A stretch of 30,789 nucleotides of DNA from JANWWM01 sp046719715 (GCA_046719715.1 JBDNCJ010000035.1:1-30789), one strand, 5' to 3'; numbered from the stretch's first letter, positions 7,224-14,210 are shown. The notes: generated by a model from the sequence alone, not told the origin. Numbers and translations: made by a program.

Positions 7224-8987
7224 TTAGGCGACGACCGAGCCGCCGCCTTGAACTTTTTCAATCTTTGCGCCTTGTTTGCCAAGTTTCTTGTAATCCAACC
7301 CGTTTAGTGCGGGAATGCAGTTTGCTATTTCGGCAAAAATTTCACGTGCACTTTGGTAGTGCCACGTCGCACCGAAGTGTGAAGCAAGTGCTTGCAGAAT
7401 TTCCCACGAGGGTTTCGCATCAATTTTATTTTCTTCATTGCTCCACTTGTCGAACTGCGTGGCATGTTTATCCAAGCGCGACATCGCCATTTCCTTCATC
7501 AACTCGCGGTTCTGCGATTTGAGGGCTTTTGCAGGACGCGCCAACTGAACAACGCCTTCAAAATTCACATATGTTCCAATAATCTCTGCAAAGGTTGCGG
7601 CAGGTAAGACGACATCAGCATGAGCCGTTGTATCGGAATTGTTGTAAGGCAAAACAATCAGCGCATCAAGTTTGAGAAGCGTATCCAGCGAAAGCAGGGT
7701 AGAAAGTTCGTCTTCAATGCAAAGGACGCATTTAATTTTGCCGAGTTTAATGGCTTCGGAAAGGTCGTCGGTGGAAGCGCCTTTGCTTTCAATGCCGAGC
7801 AGTTGGCACCCAAGCCGATTCGGGGTTTTGTCGGCACGAATAAGCAGGTGGTCGTCTTCGCCTTCGAAGTGTTCGATGAAATCGAGGTGTGGGGTGTTGA
7901 GAATCTCGAAGGCAAATTTCTTGGCGAGATAATTGACTTCGAGCGGGGCTTTGGCGGACGCCATCACAAAAATTTCTTCGGGCTTATACCGCTTGAGAAT
8001 TTCAGCGGCTTTGGCAATAGCGTTTTGCCAAGAGGTTGGAACTTGTTTGCCATTTTCTTTGAGGCTTGCGCCGTTAGCGCGATGGTCGTTAATCCAACGA
8101 TAGTTGAGGCGCGTCTCATCAGAAATAAAGTAGCCATTGACTTGTGGATTGTAGCGCGGGGTAATTCGCATGACTTTGTTGTCGCGCACCCAAAGGTCAA
8201 TGTTTGAGCAACGAGCATCATTGACGGCAATCGTGGGCGTTGCAGACATTTCCCACACGCGTGCCTTGAAGCGATGGTCAGTCGAGGTCAAGGCACCGAC
8301 AGGGCAAAGGTCAATGACATTCATCGCATATGGATTTTCATCGAGCCGTTCTGGTTCGGGCGGGTGCGGATAGTTGTTCCAACCGCGTTGCACGATTTCC
8401 AATTCGTGCGTCTTGGTGTATTCATCGTAGAAACGCACACAACGGGTGCAGTTAATACATCGTTCGGCGTCGAAGGTAATTTTCTTCCCCCATGCTTCGC
8501 GCTTCGGCTTATGCACTTTTTCAAACTCATAGCGCGAGCCTTCGGGACCGTATTTGTAGGTGGTTTGTTGAAGCGGACATTCGCCGGCTTGGTCGCACGT
8601 TGGGCAATCCAGCGGGTGGTTGATGAGAATAAATTCCAACACGCCTTTTTGCGCATCTCTGACCATTTGCGAAGTGTGATGCGTTTTCACATGCATGCCG
8701 TCCGAAATCTCCGTTGAGCACGCGGTCAGTGGCTTTGGAATCCAAGCAATGACGGGATTGCCCTGTTCATCGAGGACGGGCTGTTTGGTGGCGGGGTCAA
8801 TTTTCGGTGTGCCGACTTCGACCATACACATGCGGCAATTTCCTGCAATCGAAAGCGCAGGGTGATAACAAAATCGCGGAATATCGACTTGTTCTACGCC
8901 GCCACAGTTCACGCCGTCGGCGATTTGTATGATGCGCTGACCTTTTTCAGCGTGATAGGCTTTCCCGTCAATGAAGATTGTTGGCAT
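7224..8987 (-). CDS. nuoG: NADH-quinone oxidoreductase subunit G (NuoG, 75 kDa)
   Basis: The 587-residue product is the iron-sulfur subunit of the complex I electron-input module. Cluster ligands can be placed in order: a [2Fe-2S] set at Cys40, Cys51, Cys54 and Cys90; the His-ligated [4Fe-4S] set at His124, Cys128, Cys131 and Cys137 (HPLDCPTCDQAGEC); and a second [4Fe-4S] set at Cys177, Cys180, Cys183 and Cys228 (CINCTRC, CPVGAL). A molybdopterin-oxidoreductase-like domain follows from about residue 248. Only one Cys (Cys260, ARCSNIDLW) remains where bacterial proteins with the extra N7 cluster have four ligands, so N7 is probably absent. The C-terminal half is short compared with the about 900 residues of E. 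coli NuoG. It is the first gene of the nuo cluster, 22 bases downstream of a toxin gene. Confidence 0.95.
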   Translation of the reverse strand: MPTIFIDGKAYHAEKGQRIIQIADGVNCGGVEQVDIPRFCYHPALSIAGNCRMCMVEVGTPKIDPATKQPVLDEQGNPVIAWIPKPLTACSTEISDGMHVKTHHTSQMVRDAQKGVLEFILINHPLDCPTCDQAGECPLQQTTYKYGPEGSRYEFEKVHKPKREAWGKKITFDAERCINCTRCVRFYDEYTKTHELEIVQRGWNNYPHPPEPERLDENPYAMNVIDLCPVGALTSTDHRFKARVWEMSATPTIAVNDARCSNIDLWVRDNKVMRITPRYNPQVNGYFISDETRLNYRWINDHRANGASLKENGKQVPTSWQNAIAKAAEILKRYKPEEIFVMASAKAPLEVNYLAKKFAFEILNTPHLDFIEHFEGEDDHLLIRADKTPNRLGCQLLGIESKGASTDDLSEAIKLGKIKCVLCIEDELSTLLSLDTLLKLDALIVLPYNNSDTTAHADVVLPAATFAEIIGTYVNFEGVVQLARPAKALKSQNRELMKEMAMSRLDKHATQFDKWSNEENKIDAKPSWEILQALASHFGATWHYQSAREIFAEIANCIPALNGLDYKKLGKQGAKIEKVQGGGSVVA

Positions 8988-9009
8988 GGCTGGTTACTGC
9001 TAAATTGTT

Positions 9010-9330
9010 TCAAGAATGACAGTCTATTTTGCGGCACAAAAGCCGTTTTATTTTCTCAAACTTATCGGCATTCAAAAGTCCAATCACTCGGTCAAGAAGC
9101 GAAGCATGAATGACGCTAATTTTAGGCACGACCACAACAGATGGTTTCGCCAAATTACCGCTCGCGAGGTCGTTGGAATCAACATATACGCCTTCAATGG
9201 ACAGATTCGTCGTTAGCGGAAGATACAAGTAATCATCGTGAGCAATTTTTTGACACAACAAGACGGGGCGCAGTTTGTAATCGCTCGCATTGGTGAAATA
9301 AACTTTTGCAAGCATGATGCTTCTTACCAT
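9010..9330 (-). CDS. MazF/PemK-like toxin (probable endoribonuclease)
   Basis: The small product (106 residues from the ATG at 9330, or 101 from the ATG at 9315) resembles the MazF/PemK fold: a first strand, then KLRPVLLCQ, YLYLPLTTN, LAKPSVVVVPKISVIHASLL, and the C-terminal DRVIGLLNADKFEKIKRLL. MazF toxins are usually ribosome-independent, sequence-specific mRNA nucleases. The Arg-Pro in KLRP matches the position of a conserved family Arg, and the PS-V-PKI block is the family strand pair. The first ATG overlaps the antitoxin stop by seven bases, so translational coupling is likely. The stop codon is only 22 bases before nuoG. Confidence 0.75.
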   Translation of the reverse strand: MVRSIMLAKVYFTNASDYKLRPVLLCQKIAHDDYLYLPLTTNLSIEGVYVDSNDLASGNLAKPSVVVVPKISVIHASLLDRVIGLLNADKFEKIKRLLCRKIDCHS

Positions 9331-9581
9331 TTGGAGTAATCCTCGTTATCAGGTGCAGAAGTTTGGGTAACTGTTTTTCCAATGTTTTCAAGTTCTGAAT
9401 CGCTCCAAAACTCAATGTTGGTGCTTTCTTGACTTTTAACATCAAAAGGCAAGGCTTTGTGCATTGCCACGTGCTTGTAGAAGAGTACGATGGCTTCGGA
9501 TTCGCTTAATCCAATCGAGTCAAAAACTTTTCGGGCACTCTCGCGAAGCGTAGGTTCAATGTGAGTGGTATCGGTCTTCAT
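9324..9581 (-). CDS. RelB/DinJ-like antitoxin
   Basis: The 85-residue product has a RelB/DinJ-type ribbon-helix-helix region: a basic N-terminal strand (TLRESARKVFDSIGLSESEAI), then VLFYKHVAMHKALPFDVK, where the LPF motif is typical of DinJ. The C-terminal tail is acidic and polar (FWSDSELENIG to EDYSKW), as expected for the part that wraps and neutralises a toxin. Such antitoxins usually bind their own promoter, so the 99-base gap upstream (9582-9680) is the likely operator region. It overlaps the MazF-like toxin gene by seven bases. Pairing of a RelB/DinJ-type antitoxin with a MazF-type toxin is a less common combination. Confidence 0.75.
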   Translation of the reverse strand: MKTDTTHIEPTLRESARKVFDSIGLSESEAIVLFYKHVAMHKALPFDVKSQESTNIEFWSDSELENIGKTVTQTSAPDNEDYSKW

Positions 9582-9646
9582 GTTGTCAGGTCAAAATTCG
9601 GAAGCAATATAACTTTGTAGTTAAACATTTACGTCTAATCAATTTT

Positions 9647-9665
9647 TCAGTCAATCGCCGTTTCC
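9647..9665. repeat. Direct repeat, copy 1, downstream flank of the DUF488 cassette
   Basis: This 19-base stretch matches 11427-11445 at 18 of 19 positions, with a perfect core of 15 bases (tcaatcgccgtttcc at 9651-9665). Read on the minus strand it encodes Glu-Thr-Ala-Ile-Asp-stop, the same as the 3' end of the 112-residue gene. The single mismatch changes GAT to GAC, which is synonymous. It ends 15 bases from the stop codon of the dual-OB-like gene. Confidence 0.8.
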
Positions 9666-9680
9666 AATGAAGAAAGGCAA

Positions 9681-10334
9681 TTAGAAGAGAATGACACCCG
9701 CGACCAACTTATAGTGCCACCCTTCAAATTCCAATCCAAGAGAGATGGTCAAGTAAATATTTTGACCAATGCGTTTGCCATGCTTGAACTCTCTGCAAAA
9801 CAGAATGTCGGTGACAGGTAAATCATAATGTTGGTTTTGAAAAAGAAAAGTGCATCGGATTTGGTTGTAACCGCTAACAGAAGTCTGCTCACTGAAAGCA
9901 ACTTCCTGTGGCTTTATACACATTAGAGAATACGAAACAGTGGAGATTTTTTCTCGCGAGACAGCTTTTCCTGAGTTACCAAACAAGTTCTGCGCATTCT
10001 TATCAACAGCAAGTCGGAGTAATTCGTGACTGGGCTGTAGTTGCGCTACTCTGATTAACGAGTTTTCTTTGAAGCGCACGTTCTCTGATTGATAGCCAAG
10101 AGGGACACTGTTTGTAATCATAATTTCTATCACGTCCAGCAAAGCAAATTTGCCTGCAATACTTTCAGAAATCGCACCGAACTCATCTTCTGATACAGGA
10201 CGTATCCATTTGGGTTGATCGCCGATTCTCACAACGCGAAAGATGTTTCCAGATTTTTCAAGTTCAATCCCCGCGATACACCGTTCGCCGTATTTTTTAG
10301 AGTTTGCCAAACAAAGGAGGTAACGAAGACTCAT
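9681..10334 (-). CDS. Dual-OB-domain-like protein, cassette gene 3
   Basis: The 217-residue product begins MSLRYLLCLANSKKYGERCIAGIE, then FRVVRIG, PKWIRPVSEDEFG and LLDVIEI. The C-terminal half has DLPVTDILFCREF and YLTISLGLEFEGWHYKLVAGVI. From memory this resembles the family annotated as dual OB domain-containing protein, which has been reported in predicted prokaryotic conflict systems; I could not check this. The chain is beta-rich and has no catalytic signature I can name, which would fit a nucleic-acid or nucleotide sensing role. Its start overlaps the second DUF488 gene by four bases, so the three genes look like one translationally coupled unit. By eye the region is more A/T-rich than the flanking nuo genes. 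Confidence 0.6.
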   Translation of the reverse strand: MSLRYLLCLANSKKYGERCIAGIELEKSGNIFRVVRIGDQPKWIRPVSEDEFGAISESIAGKFALLDVIEIMITNSVPLGYQSENVRFKENSLIRVAQLQPSHELLRLAVDKNAQNLFGNSGKAVSREKISTVSYSLMCIKPQEVAFSEQTSVSGYNQIRCTFLFQNQHYDLPVTDILFCREFKHGKRIGQNIYLTISLGLEFEGWHYKLVAGVILF

Positions 10335-10777
10335 TTCAAATGCACGATTTCAATTCCAGAATGGAAGGGTTTAATGTATTCAACTAGCAAGCGGCGATGA
10401 CACCTTTCAGGTAAATGCTCGCTACACAAAAAACAAGATTGATGTAGCTTGTTGAAGTCAATCTGTTTCTCAATCGCTCGCTCCTTCAACAGAGAAAGAT
10501 ACTTCTGTTCATACTGCTCCCAAGTAATCTTCTTATTGCGATAATCTTCCAAAATTTCCTTTGAAGGTGCCAGAAGCAAATTATGCACATATTCGCAACC
10601 ACATATTTTACCGGCAAAAAAGGCTAAATCCTTTCCTTTTGCAAATCCTGCGAGTTGAGAAGAATTATTCAATCGAGTGTCAATGAGCCTTTGAACCCTG
10701 TGAGCAGAAAGTAAGTCGAAAAAGCGTTGCGCGCTTTTGTTGGTGAAGCCAATTGTGTAAATCGTAATCGTAGTCAT
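10331..10777 (-). CDS. DUF488-family protein, cassette gene 2 (short form)
   Basis: The 148-residue product is a DUF488 member: TIYTIGFTNKSAQRFFDLL at the N-terminus, LIDTRLNN with Asp33 and Arg35, and the family C-terminal motif CSEHLPERCHRR with Cys118, Glu120, Cys126, His127 and Arg128. DUF488 proteins have a small alpha/beta fold with a conserved Cys/Glu/Cys-His-Arg site of unproven chemistry. It overlaps its upstream neighbour (another DUF488) and its downstream neighbour (dual-OB-like) by four bases each. It is quite different in sequence from the first DUF488, so this is a heterologous pair rather than a fresh duplication. Confidence 0.85.
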   Translation of the reverse strand: MTTITIYTIGFTNKSAQRFFDLLSAHRVQRLIDTRLNNSSQLAGFAKGKDLAFFAGKICGCEYVHNLLLAPSKEILEDYRNKKITWEQYEQKYLSLLKERAIEKQIDFNKLHQSCFLCSEHLPERCHRRLLVEYIKPFHSGIEIVHLK

Positions 10778-11391
10778 TTGTCGGTTTCCTCCTCTTGGTG
10801 GAGAGATGAAAATGCAACATCCTTATTTCGTAGCTTGTAAGCAATTGAAAGTAGTTCTTCTCGCGTCGGCGCTGGAGAAAAAAGTGTTTCTGTTGGTAAT
10901 TTACTGCGATACATAGCGAGCAAATCTTCTTCAAGTAACTCATTGGAAATCAAACTACCATCTTTCAAGATATGCTGAACTTCAACCCCGGCATCTGAAA
11001 AGCCTCTCGCTATCAATGAGAAGCGATGACAATCCATCGGGTTGGCTTCGGCGCACATCAATCCAATCTGAAAACCCTGTACAAGTCCGTTTTTGACGCG
11101 CTCGACGCCGCGCTTGAAAAGTGTGCTGTTGCGAACTTTTTCAAAATCAACTTTACCGTCAGCATCAAGGAACGCTTTTTCTGTGCGTCGTGCGCCTAGC
11201 TCATCGGGCATGTGCGCATACAAAATTTGCTCAGCTTGCAAAATTTTAGAGAGAACGGGCTTATTGAATTGCGGACAGATTCTGCTATACGGCGAGGAAC
11301 GCACGTCAATCAAACAGGTGATTTGGTATGCATGTAATCGCTCTACAAAAACTTCAACGCGGTGCGTAGAGTGGCCAATCGTAAAAAGCAT
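10774..11391 (-). CDS. DUF488-family protein, cassette gene 1 (long form)
   Basis: The 205-residue product is a DUF488 member: LFTIGHSTHRVEVFVERL, then CLIDVRSSPYSR with Asp29 and Arg31, QFNK, a middle helical part with LGARR, and the signature LMCAEANPMDCHR with Cys113, Glu115, Cys121, His122 and Arg123. It has an additional C-terminal helical extension of about 60 residues that the second DUF488 lacks. The stop overlaps the start of the second gene by four bases. The start codon is 35 bases after the stop of the 112-residue gene, and the repeat copy lies at 11427-11445 just upstream. Confidence 0.88.
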   Translation of the reverse strand: MLFTIGHSTHRVEVFVERLHAYQITCLIDVRSSPYSRICPQFNKPVLSKILQAEQILYAHMPDELGARRTEKAFLDADGKVDFEKVRNSTLFKRGVERVKNGLVQGFQIGLMCAEANPMDCHRFSLIARGFSDAGVEVQHILKDGSLISNELLEEDLLAMYRSKLPTETLFSPAPTREELLSIAYKLRNKDVAFSSLHQEEETDK

Positions 11392-11426
11392 CGGATTCTA
11401 ACGGTTTGGTTAAATAGTTGATAAAA

Positions 11427-11445
11427 TCAATCAATCGCCGTTTCC
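11427..11445. repeat. Direct repeat, copy 2, inside the 3' end of the 112-residue gene
   Basis: This is the second copy of the 19-base repeat (18/19 identical to 9647-9665). It covers the last five codons and the TGA stop of the 112-residue gene. The two copies lie 1,780 bases apart and bracket exactly the three-gene DUF488/DUF488/dual-OB-like unit. Confidence 0.8.
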
Positions 11446-11765
11446 CATTGCGCGTTGTGCCGTTTGGCAACACGCTCGACTTCGCGGGCGAGTTTCTCCG
11501 AAAGGCGCATCAAGACGGAAGTTTCTAAAAATCCGCTTCGCTCTTCCGTATCTTCTAAATAGCGTTTGAAATCGCTCTTCAACTTTTCTTCTAAAATTCT
11601 CAAAAGCGATTGCGCTAAATTTTCTTTTTCTTCATCGTCCATCGCTGTTGGAAGGTGAAGCGAGAGTTTCGCGACATAAACGCTCGGAGCATAGCGCGTT
11701 TCGGCTTCAAAACGGTGGTCGCGCCACGCGTGTTTGGTCGTGAGGTAAAGTTGCAGTTCTTTCAT
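11427..11765 (-). CDS. Conserved-looking protein of unknown function (112 residues)
   Basis: I do not recognise this protein. The N-terminal half is beta-like (KELQLYLTTKHAWRDHRFEAE, then SVYVAKLSLHLP). The rest is a long, charged helical region (DDEEKENLAQSLLRILEEKL and LRRL-like repeats up to KLAREVERVAKRHN) with many Glu, Arg and Lys. There is no signal peptide or membrane segment. It faces the quinone oxidoreductase gene across a 57-base divergent spacer and is 35 bases upstream of the DUF488 cassette. Its 3' end is duplicated on the far side of that cassette, which suggests either a target site or a remnant of a lost second copy. Confidence 0.65.
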   Translation of the reverse strand: MKELQLYLTTKHAWRDHRFEAETRYAPSVYVAKLSLHLPTAMDDEEKENLAQSLLRILEEKLKSDFKRYLEDTEERSGFLETSVLMRLSEKLAREVERVAKRHNAQWETAID

Positions 11766-11822
11766 AACACACTCATTTCAAGCAAGAAAAGAAAAATCGT
11801 CAACAACTCAAACCAAAAGTTC

Positions 11823-12791
11823 ATGCATGCCATTCGTGTCGAACAATACGGCGGCTCGGAAGTGCTTCTCTACAAAGAGATGCCCATTCCGACGCCAAAG
11901 CCAAACGAAGCCGTCGTTAAACTCCAAGCGATAGGCGTAAATTTTATCGATGTGTATCATCGCACGGGGCTATATCCGTTGCCGCTTCCTTTCACGCTTG
12001 GACAAGAAGGCGCGGGCGTTGTCGAAGCGGTTGGTTCACAAGTTCAAGATGTCAAAGTCGGCGAGCGTGTGGCATTTACGGGGGCATTAGGTGCATATTC
12101 AGAGTATCATGCAGTTCAGTCCGAGAAACTCGTCAAACTGCCTGACGGAATTTCGTTTGAAGAAGGCGCGGCAGCGATGCTTCAAGGCATGACGGCGCAC
12201 TACCTTGCCTTCGCCCTGCGTCCGCTCGCAAAAGGCGATACGGCACTCGTTCATGCGGCGGCAGGTGGTGTCGGGTTAATTCTCGTTCAACTGCTCAAAC
12301 GGCTCGAGGTGCGCGTCATCGGAGTGGTTTCAACCGATGAAAAAGCCGCTCTCGCCAAAAGCGTCGGCGCTGACGAAGTGATTGTAACCAGCCGAAGCGA
12401 TTTTGAAACAGAGACGAAGAAACTCACCGACGGCAAAGGCGTGCAGATTGTGTTCGATTCTGTCGGAAAAGACACTTGGGAAAAAAGTCTGAACGTGCTT
12501 GCCATGCGCGGCATGATGGCGAGTTACGGCAACGCCAGTGGCGCAATTCCGCCGTTTTCTCCGCTCCTATTGAGCCAAAAAGGGTCACTCTTTCTCACGC
12601 GCCCCGCGCTTCATCACTACACCGCTTCGCGCGATGAGCTCACAATGCGCGCAAACGACGTCTTGCGTTGGATTCAATCAGGCGAATTGAAATTGCGCAT
12701 CGAGCATCGATTCGCACTCAAAGAGGCGCGACTTGCACACGACGCGTTGGAAGGACGAAAAACAACGGGAAAAATTTTGCTTCTTCCTTAA
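11823..12791 (+). CDS. NAD(P)H:quinone oxidoreductase, zeta-crystallin type (MDR family)
   Basis: The 322-residue product is a zinc-independent medium-chain reductase. The catalytic domain shows FIDVYHRTGLYPLPLPFTLG and QEGAGVVEAVG. The nucleotide-binding site is AAAGGVG at residues 145-151, and the C-terminal GKILLLP closes the fold. The family reduces quinones or reactive enones with NADPH in the cytoplasm. I start at the ATG at 11823 (MHAIRVEQYGG) because that is where homology to the family begins. The reading frame stays open upstream to 11655 but would overlap the opposite-strand gene. Confidence 0.9.
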   Translation: MHAIRVEQYGGSEVLLYKEMPIPTPKPNEAVVKLQAIGVNFIDVYHRTGLYPLPLPFTLGQEGAGVVEAVGSQVQDVKVGERVAFTGALGAYSEYHAVQSEKLVKLPDGISFEEGAAAMLQGMTAHYLAFALRPLAKGDTALVHAAAGGVGLILVQLLKRLEVRVIGVVSTDEKAALAKSVGADEVIVTSRSDFETETKKLTDGKGVQIVFDSVGKDTWEKSLNVLAMRGMMASYGNASGAIPPFSPLLLSQKGSLFLTRPALHHYTASRDELTMRANDVLRWIQSGELKLRIEHRFALKEARLAHDALEGRKTTGKILLLP

Positions 12792-12800
12792 CAAGAAAAC

Positions 12801-13103
12801 TTACTCAAACTTTTTTTGCTTGGGCTTCGGCGTGTAAGGGGTCTTGAACTTCTGCTCTTCAAACTTTTTCTTGCGCTCGGTAACAATCAGCGTTACCTCG
12901 ATTTCATCTTCGCTGTATCCCGAAGCCTTCGCCGCACTGATAACGGCTTGGTAGGCGCTTTCGCTGAGCAAGGGTTTGAGCGTGCCCGTCGTTTTGAAAA
13001 AGAAACTTTCTGCTTTGAAGGCTTTGGTTGAATCTTGCGCGAAGGCGAAAAGCGACATGAACAGCACCATAAACAGCGTACCGAGAAAAAATCCGCGAAT
13101 CAT
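12801..13103 (-). CDS. Small secreted protein of unknown function
   Basis: The 100-residue product has a clear signal peptide (MIRGFFLGTLFMVLFMSLFA, cleavage probably after AFA near residue 22). The mature part holds a helical region (LLSESAYQAVISAAKASGYSE) and ends in a very basic tail (TPKPKQKKFE). No known domain was recognised. It is probably periplasmic. It converges with the quinone oxidoreductase gene with only nine bases between the stops, and is the second gene after the UbiA-type gene, 39 bases downstream of it. Confidence 0.65.
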   Translation of the reverse strand: MIRGFFLGTLFMVLFMSLFAFAQDSTKAFKAESFFFKTTGTLKPLLSESAYQAVISAAKASGYSEDEIEVTLIVTERKKKFEEQKFKTPYTPKPKQKKFE

Positions 13104-13142
13104 CGGTTCAAGTGGGTTTTGTGGTTAATTGAAATCGTTATG

Positions 13143-14033
13143 CTACTCTGAAAAGTAAGCAATCGTCGCAAACGAAGCAAAGAGAAGCAAGGCGAGTGCA
13201 ATCGTCATATCGCTTATCCAGCGCGCCGCTTCGGGTTGCTCGTCTTGATATGAACTGGCGATGAACATCACCGCAAGATTATTGGAGAGCAAAAAGTAAG
13301 TATGTTGAGGCAGAATGCCGTTGAAGGTTACAACAAAGAGCGCAATGCCCGAAATCGCACTGCTACCAATCAAAAACGCTTTGGTGCGCACCAGCGAAAA
13401 GGTATTTGCAATCGTTTTGATACCGGCTAAAAGGTCTCCTTTTCGGTCGCGAATATCCCACATCACTTCAATGAAGAAAGCGCAGGCAAAAACATAGCCC
13501 CAACAAATCCACACTTTGAGTGAAAACAAGTTACTTTCCTGCGAGAGCGATTCGCCCGCAAAGAGAAGCGGCAAAAGAACCATGGCAGTTGCCCAATCAA
13601 TCGGCGGGGTTAGATTTTTGATGATATACATATCTTTCAAGCGTCGCGCACCGTTCAACTGTTTGGTAAGCCAATCAGGAAAACATTTTTCATTGTAAAG
13701 AAATCCAACGAGCGCAATGAAAAGCGTGGTGAAAAATGCCGCTGTGCCAAAGAAAGCCGAGATGAAAAGCGCGACGGCAGTGAGGGCGTAAAAGAAAACA
13801 TAATGAATCAGAAACTTGGTGGATTTTGCGCGAGTTAAATTGTCGGGGTCGTTAACGGCGTCTTCCACATCGTCGGTGAGACGATTATATTGATAAATTG
13901 AAAATGTCAAGAAAAAAACGGAGACGACGCACCATAGATTGACCTCAACGCCGAAGTAAAGCGACCACATCGCCGCACCGAGTGCGGAAAGAAGCGACAG
14001 ATGAATTTTATTTCTGAAAAGGTAGTTCATCAA
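13143..14033 (-). CDS. UbiA-family prenyltransferase-like membrane protein
   Basis: The 296-residue protein is hydrophobic throughout, with about eight or nine predicted membrane segments. Both aspartate-rich motifs of the UbiA superfamily are visible: Asn50, Asp54 and Asp58 in NRLTDDVED, and Asp193, Asp196 and Asp200 in DIRDRKGD. These bind the magnesium-diphosphate of a polyprenyl donor. The acceptor cannot be read from the sequence; quinone, chlorophyll/bacteriochlorophyll or heme pathway roles are all possible in this lineage. No biosynthetic partner lies next to it. Confidence 0.8.
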   Translation of the reverse strand: MMNYLFRNKIHLSLLSALGAAMWSLYFGVEVNLWCVVSVFFLTFSIYQYNRLTDDVEDAVNDPDNLTRAKSTKFLIHYVFFYALTAVALFISAFFGTAAFFTTLFIALVGFLYNEKCFPDWLTKQLNGARRLKDMYIIKNLTPPIDWATAMVLLPLLFAGESLSQESNLFSLKVWICWGYVFACAFFIEVMWDIRDRKGDLLAGIKTIANTFSLVRTKAFLIGSSAISGIALFVVTFNGILPQHTYFLLSNNLAVMFIASSYQDEQPEAARWISDMTIALALLLFASFATIAYFSE

Positions 14034-14125
14034 TAATCAATAAAGGGGCAGTGCCGTTTTGAATCATTGAACCTTGAACGCGCGGAAAGTAGCACCGTCG
14101 CCGCGTTTTCGCAACAGCGCACGTG

Positions 14126-14156
14126 TTTACAACCTCACAACGACGCTGTATATTTG
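14126..14156 (+). promoter_or_regulatory. Possible Bacteroidota-type promoter for clpS
   Basis: TATATTTG at 14149-14156 matches the Bacteroidota -7 consensus TAnnTTTG. TTTA at 14126-14129, 19 bases upstream, is a near match to the -33 element. It lies 54 bases before the clpS start codon. Use of this promoter type in this organism is an assumption. Confidence 0.35.
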
Positions 14157-14210
14157 CAGTAAATTCTCAATACGATGTATTAAAATGATGTATAAAAAAT
14201 TGACGCAAGA

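Noticed and set aside
7620..8207. Open frame of 195 codons on the plus strand
   Set aside because: It is the antisense shadow of nuoG, which has unambiguous iron-sulfur motifs on the other strand.
11655..11822. N-terminal extension of the quinone oxidoreductase frame
   Set aside because: Those codons overlap the opposite-strand 112-residue gene and lie before the conserved MHAIRVEQYGG start.
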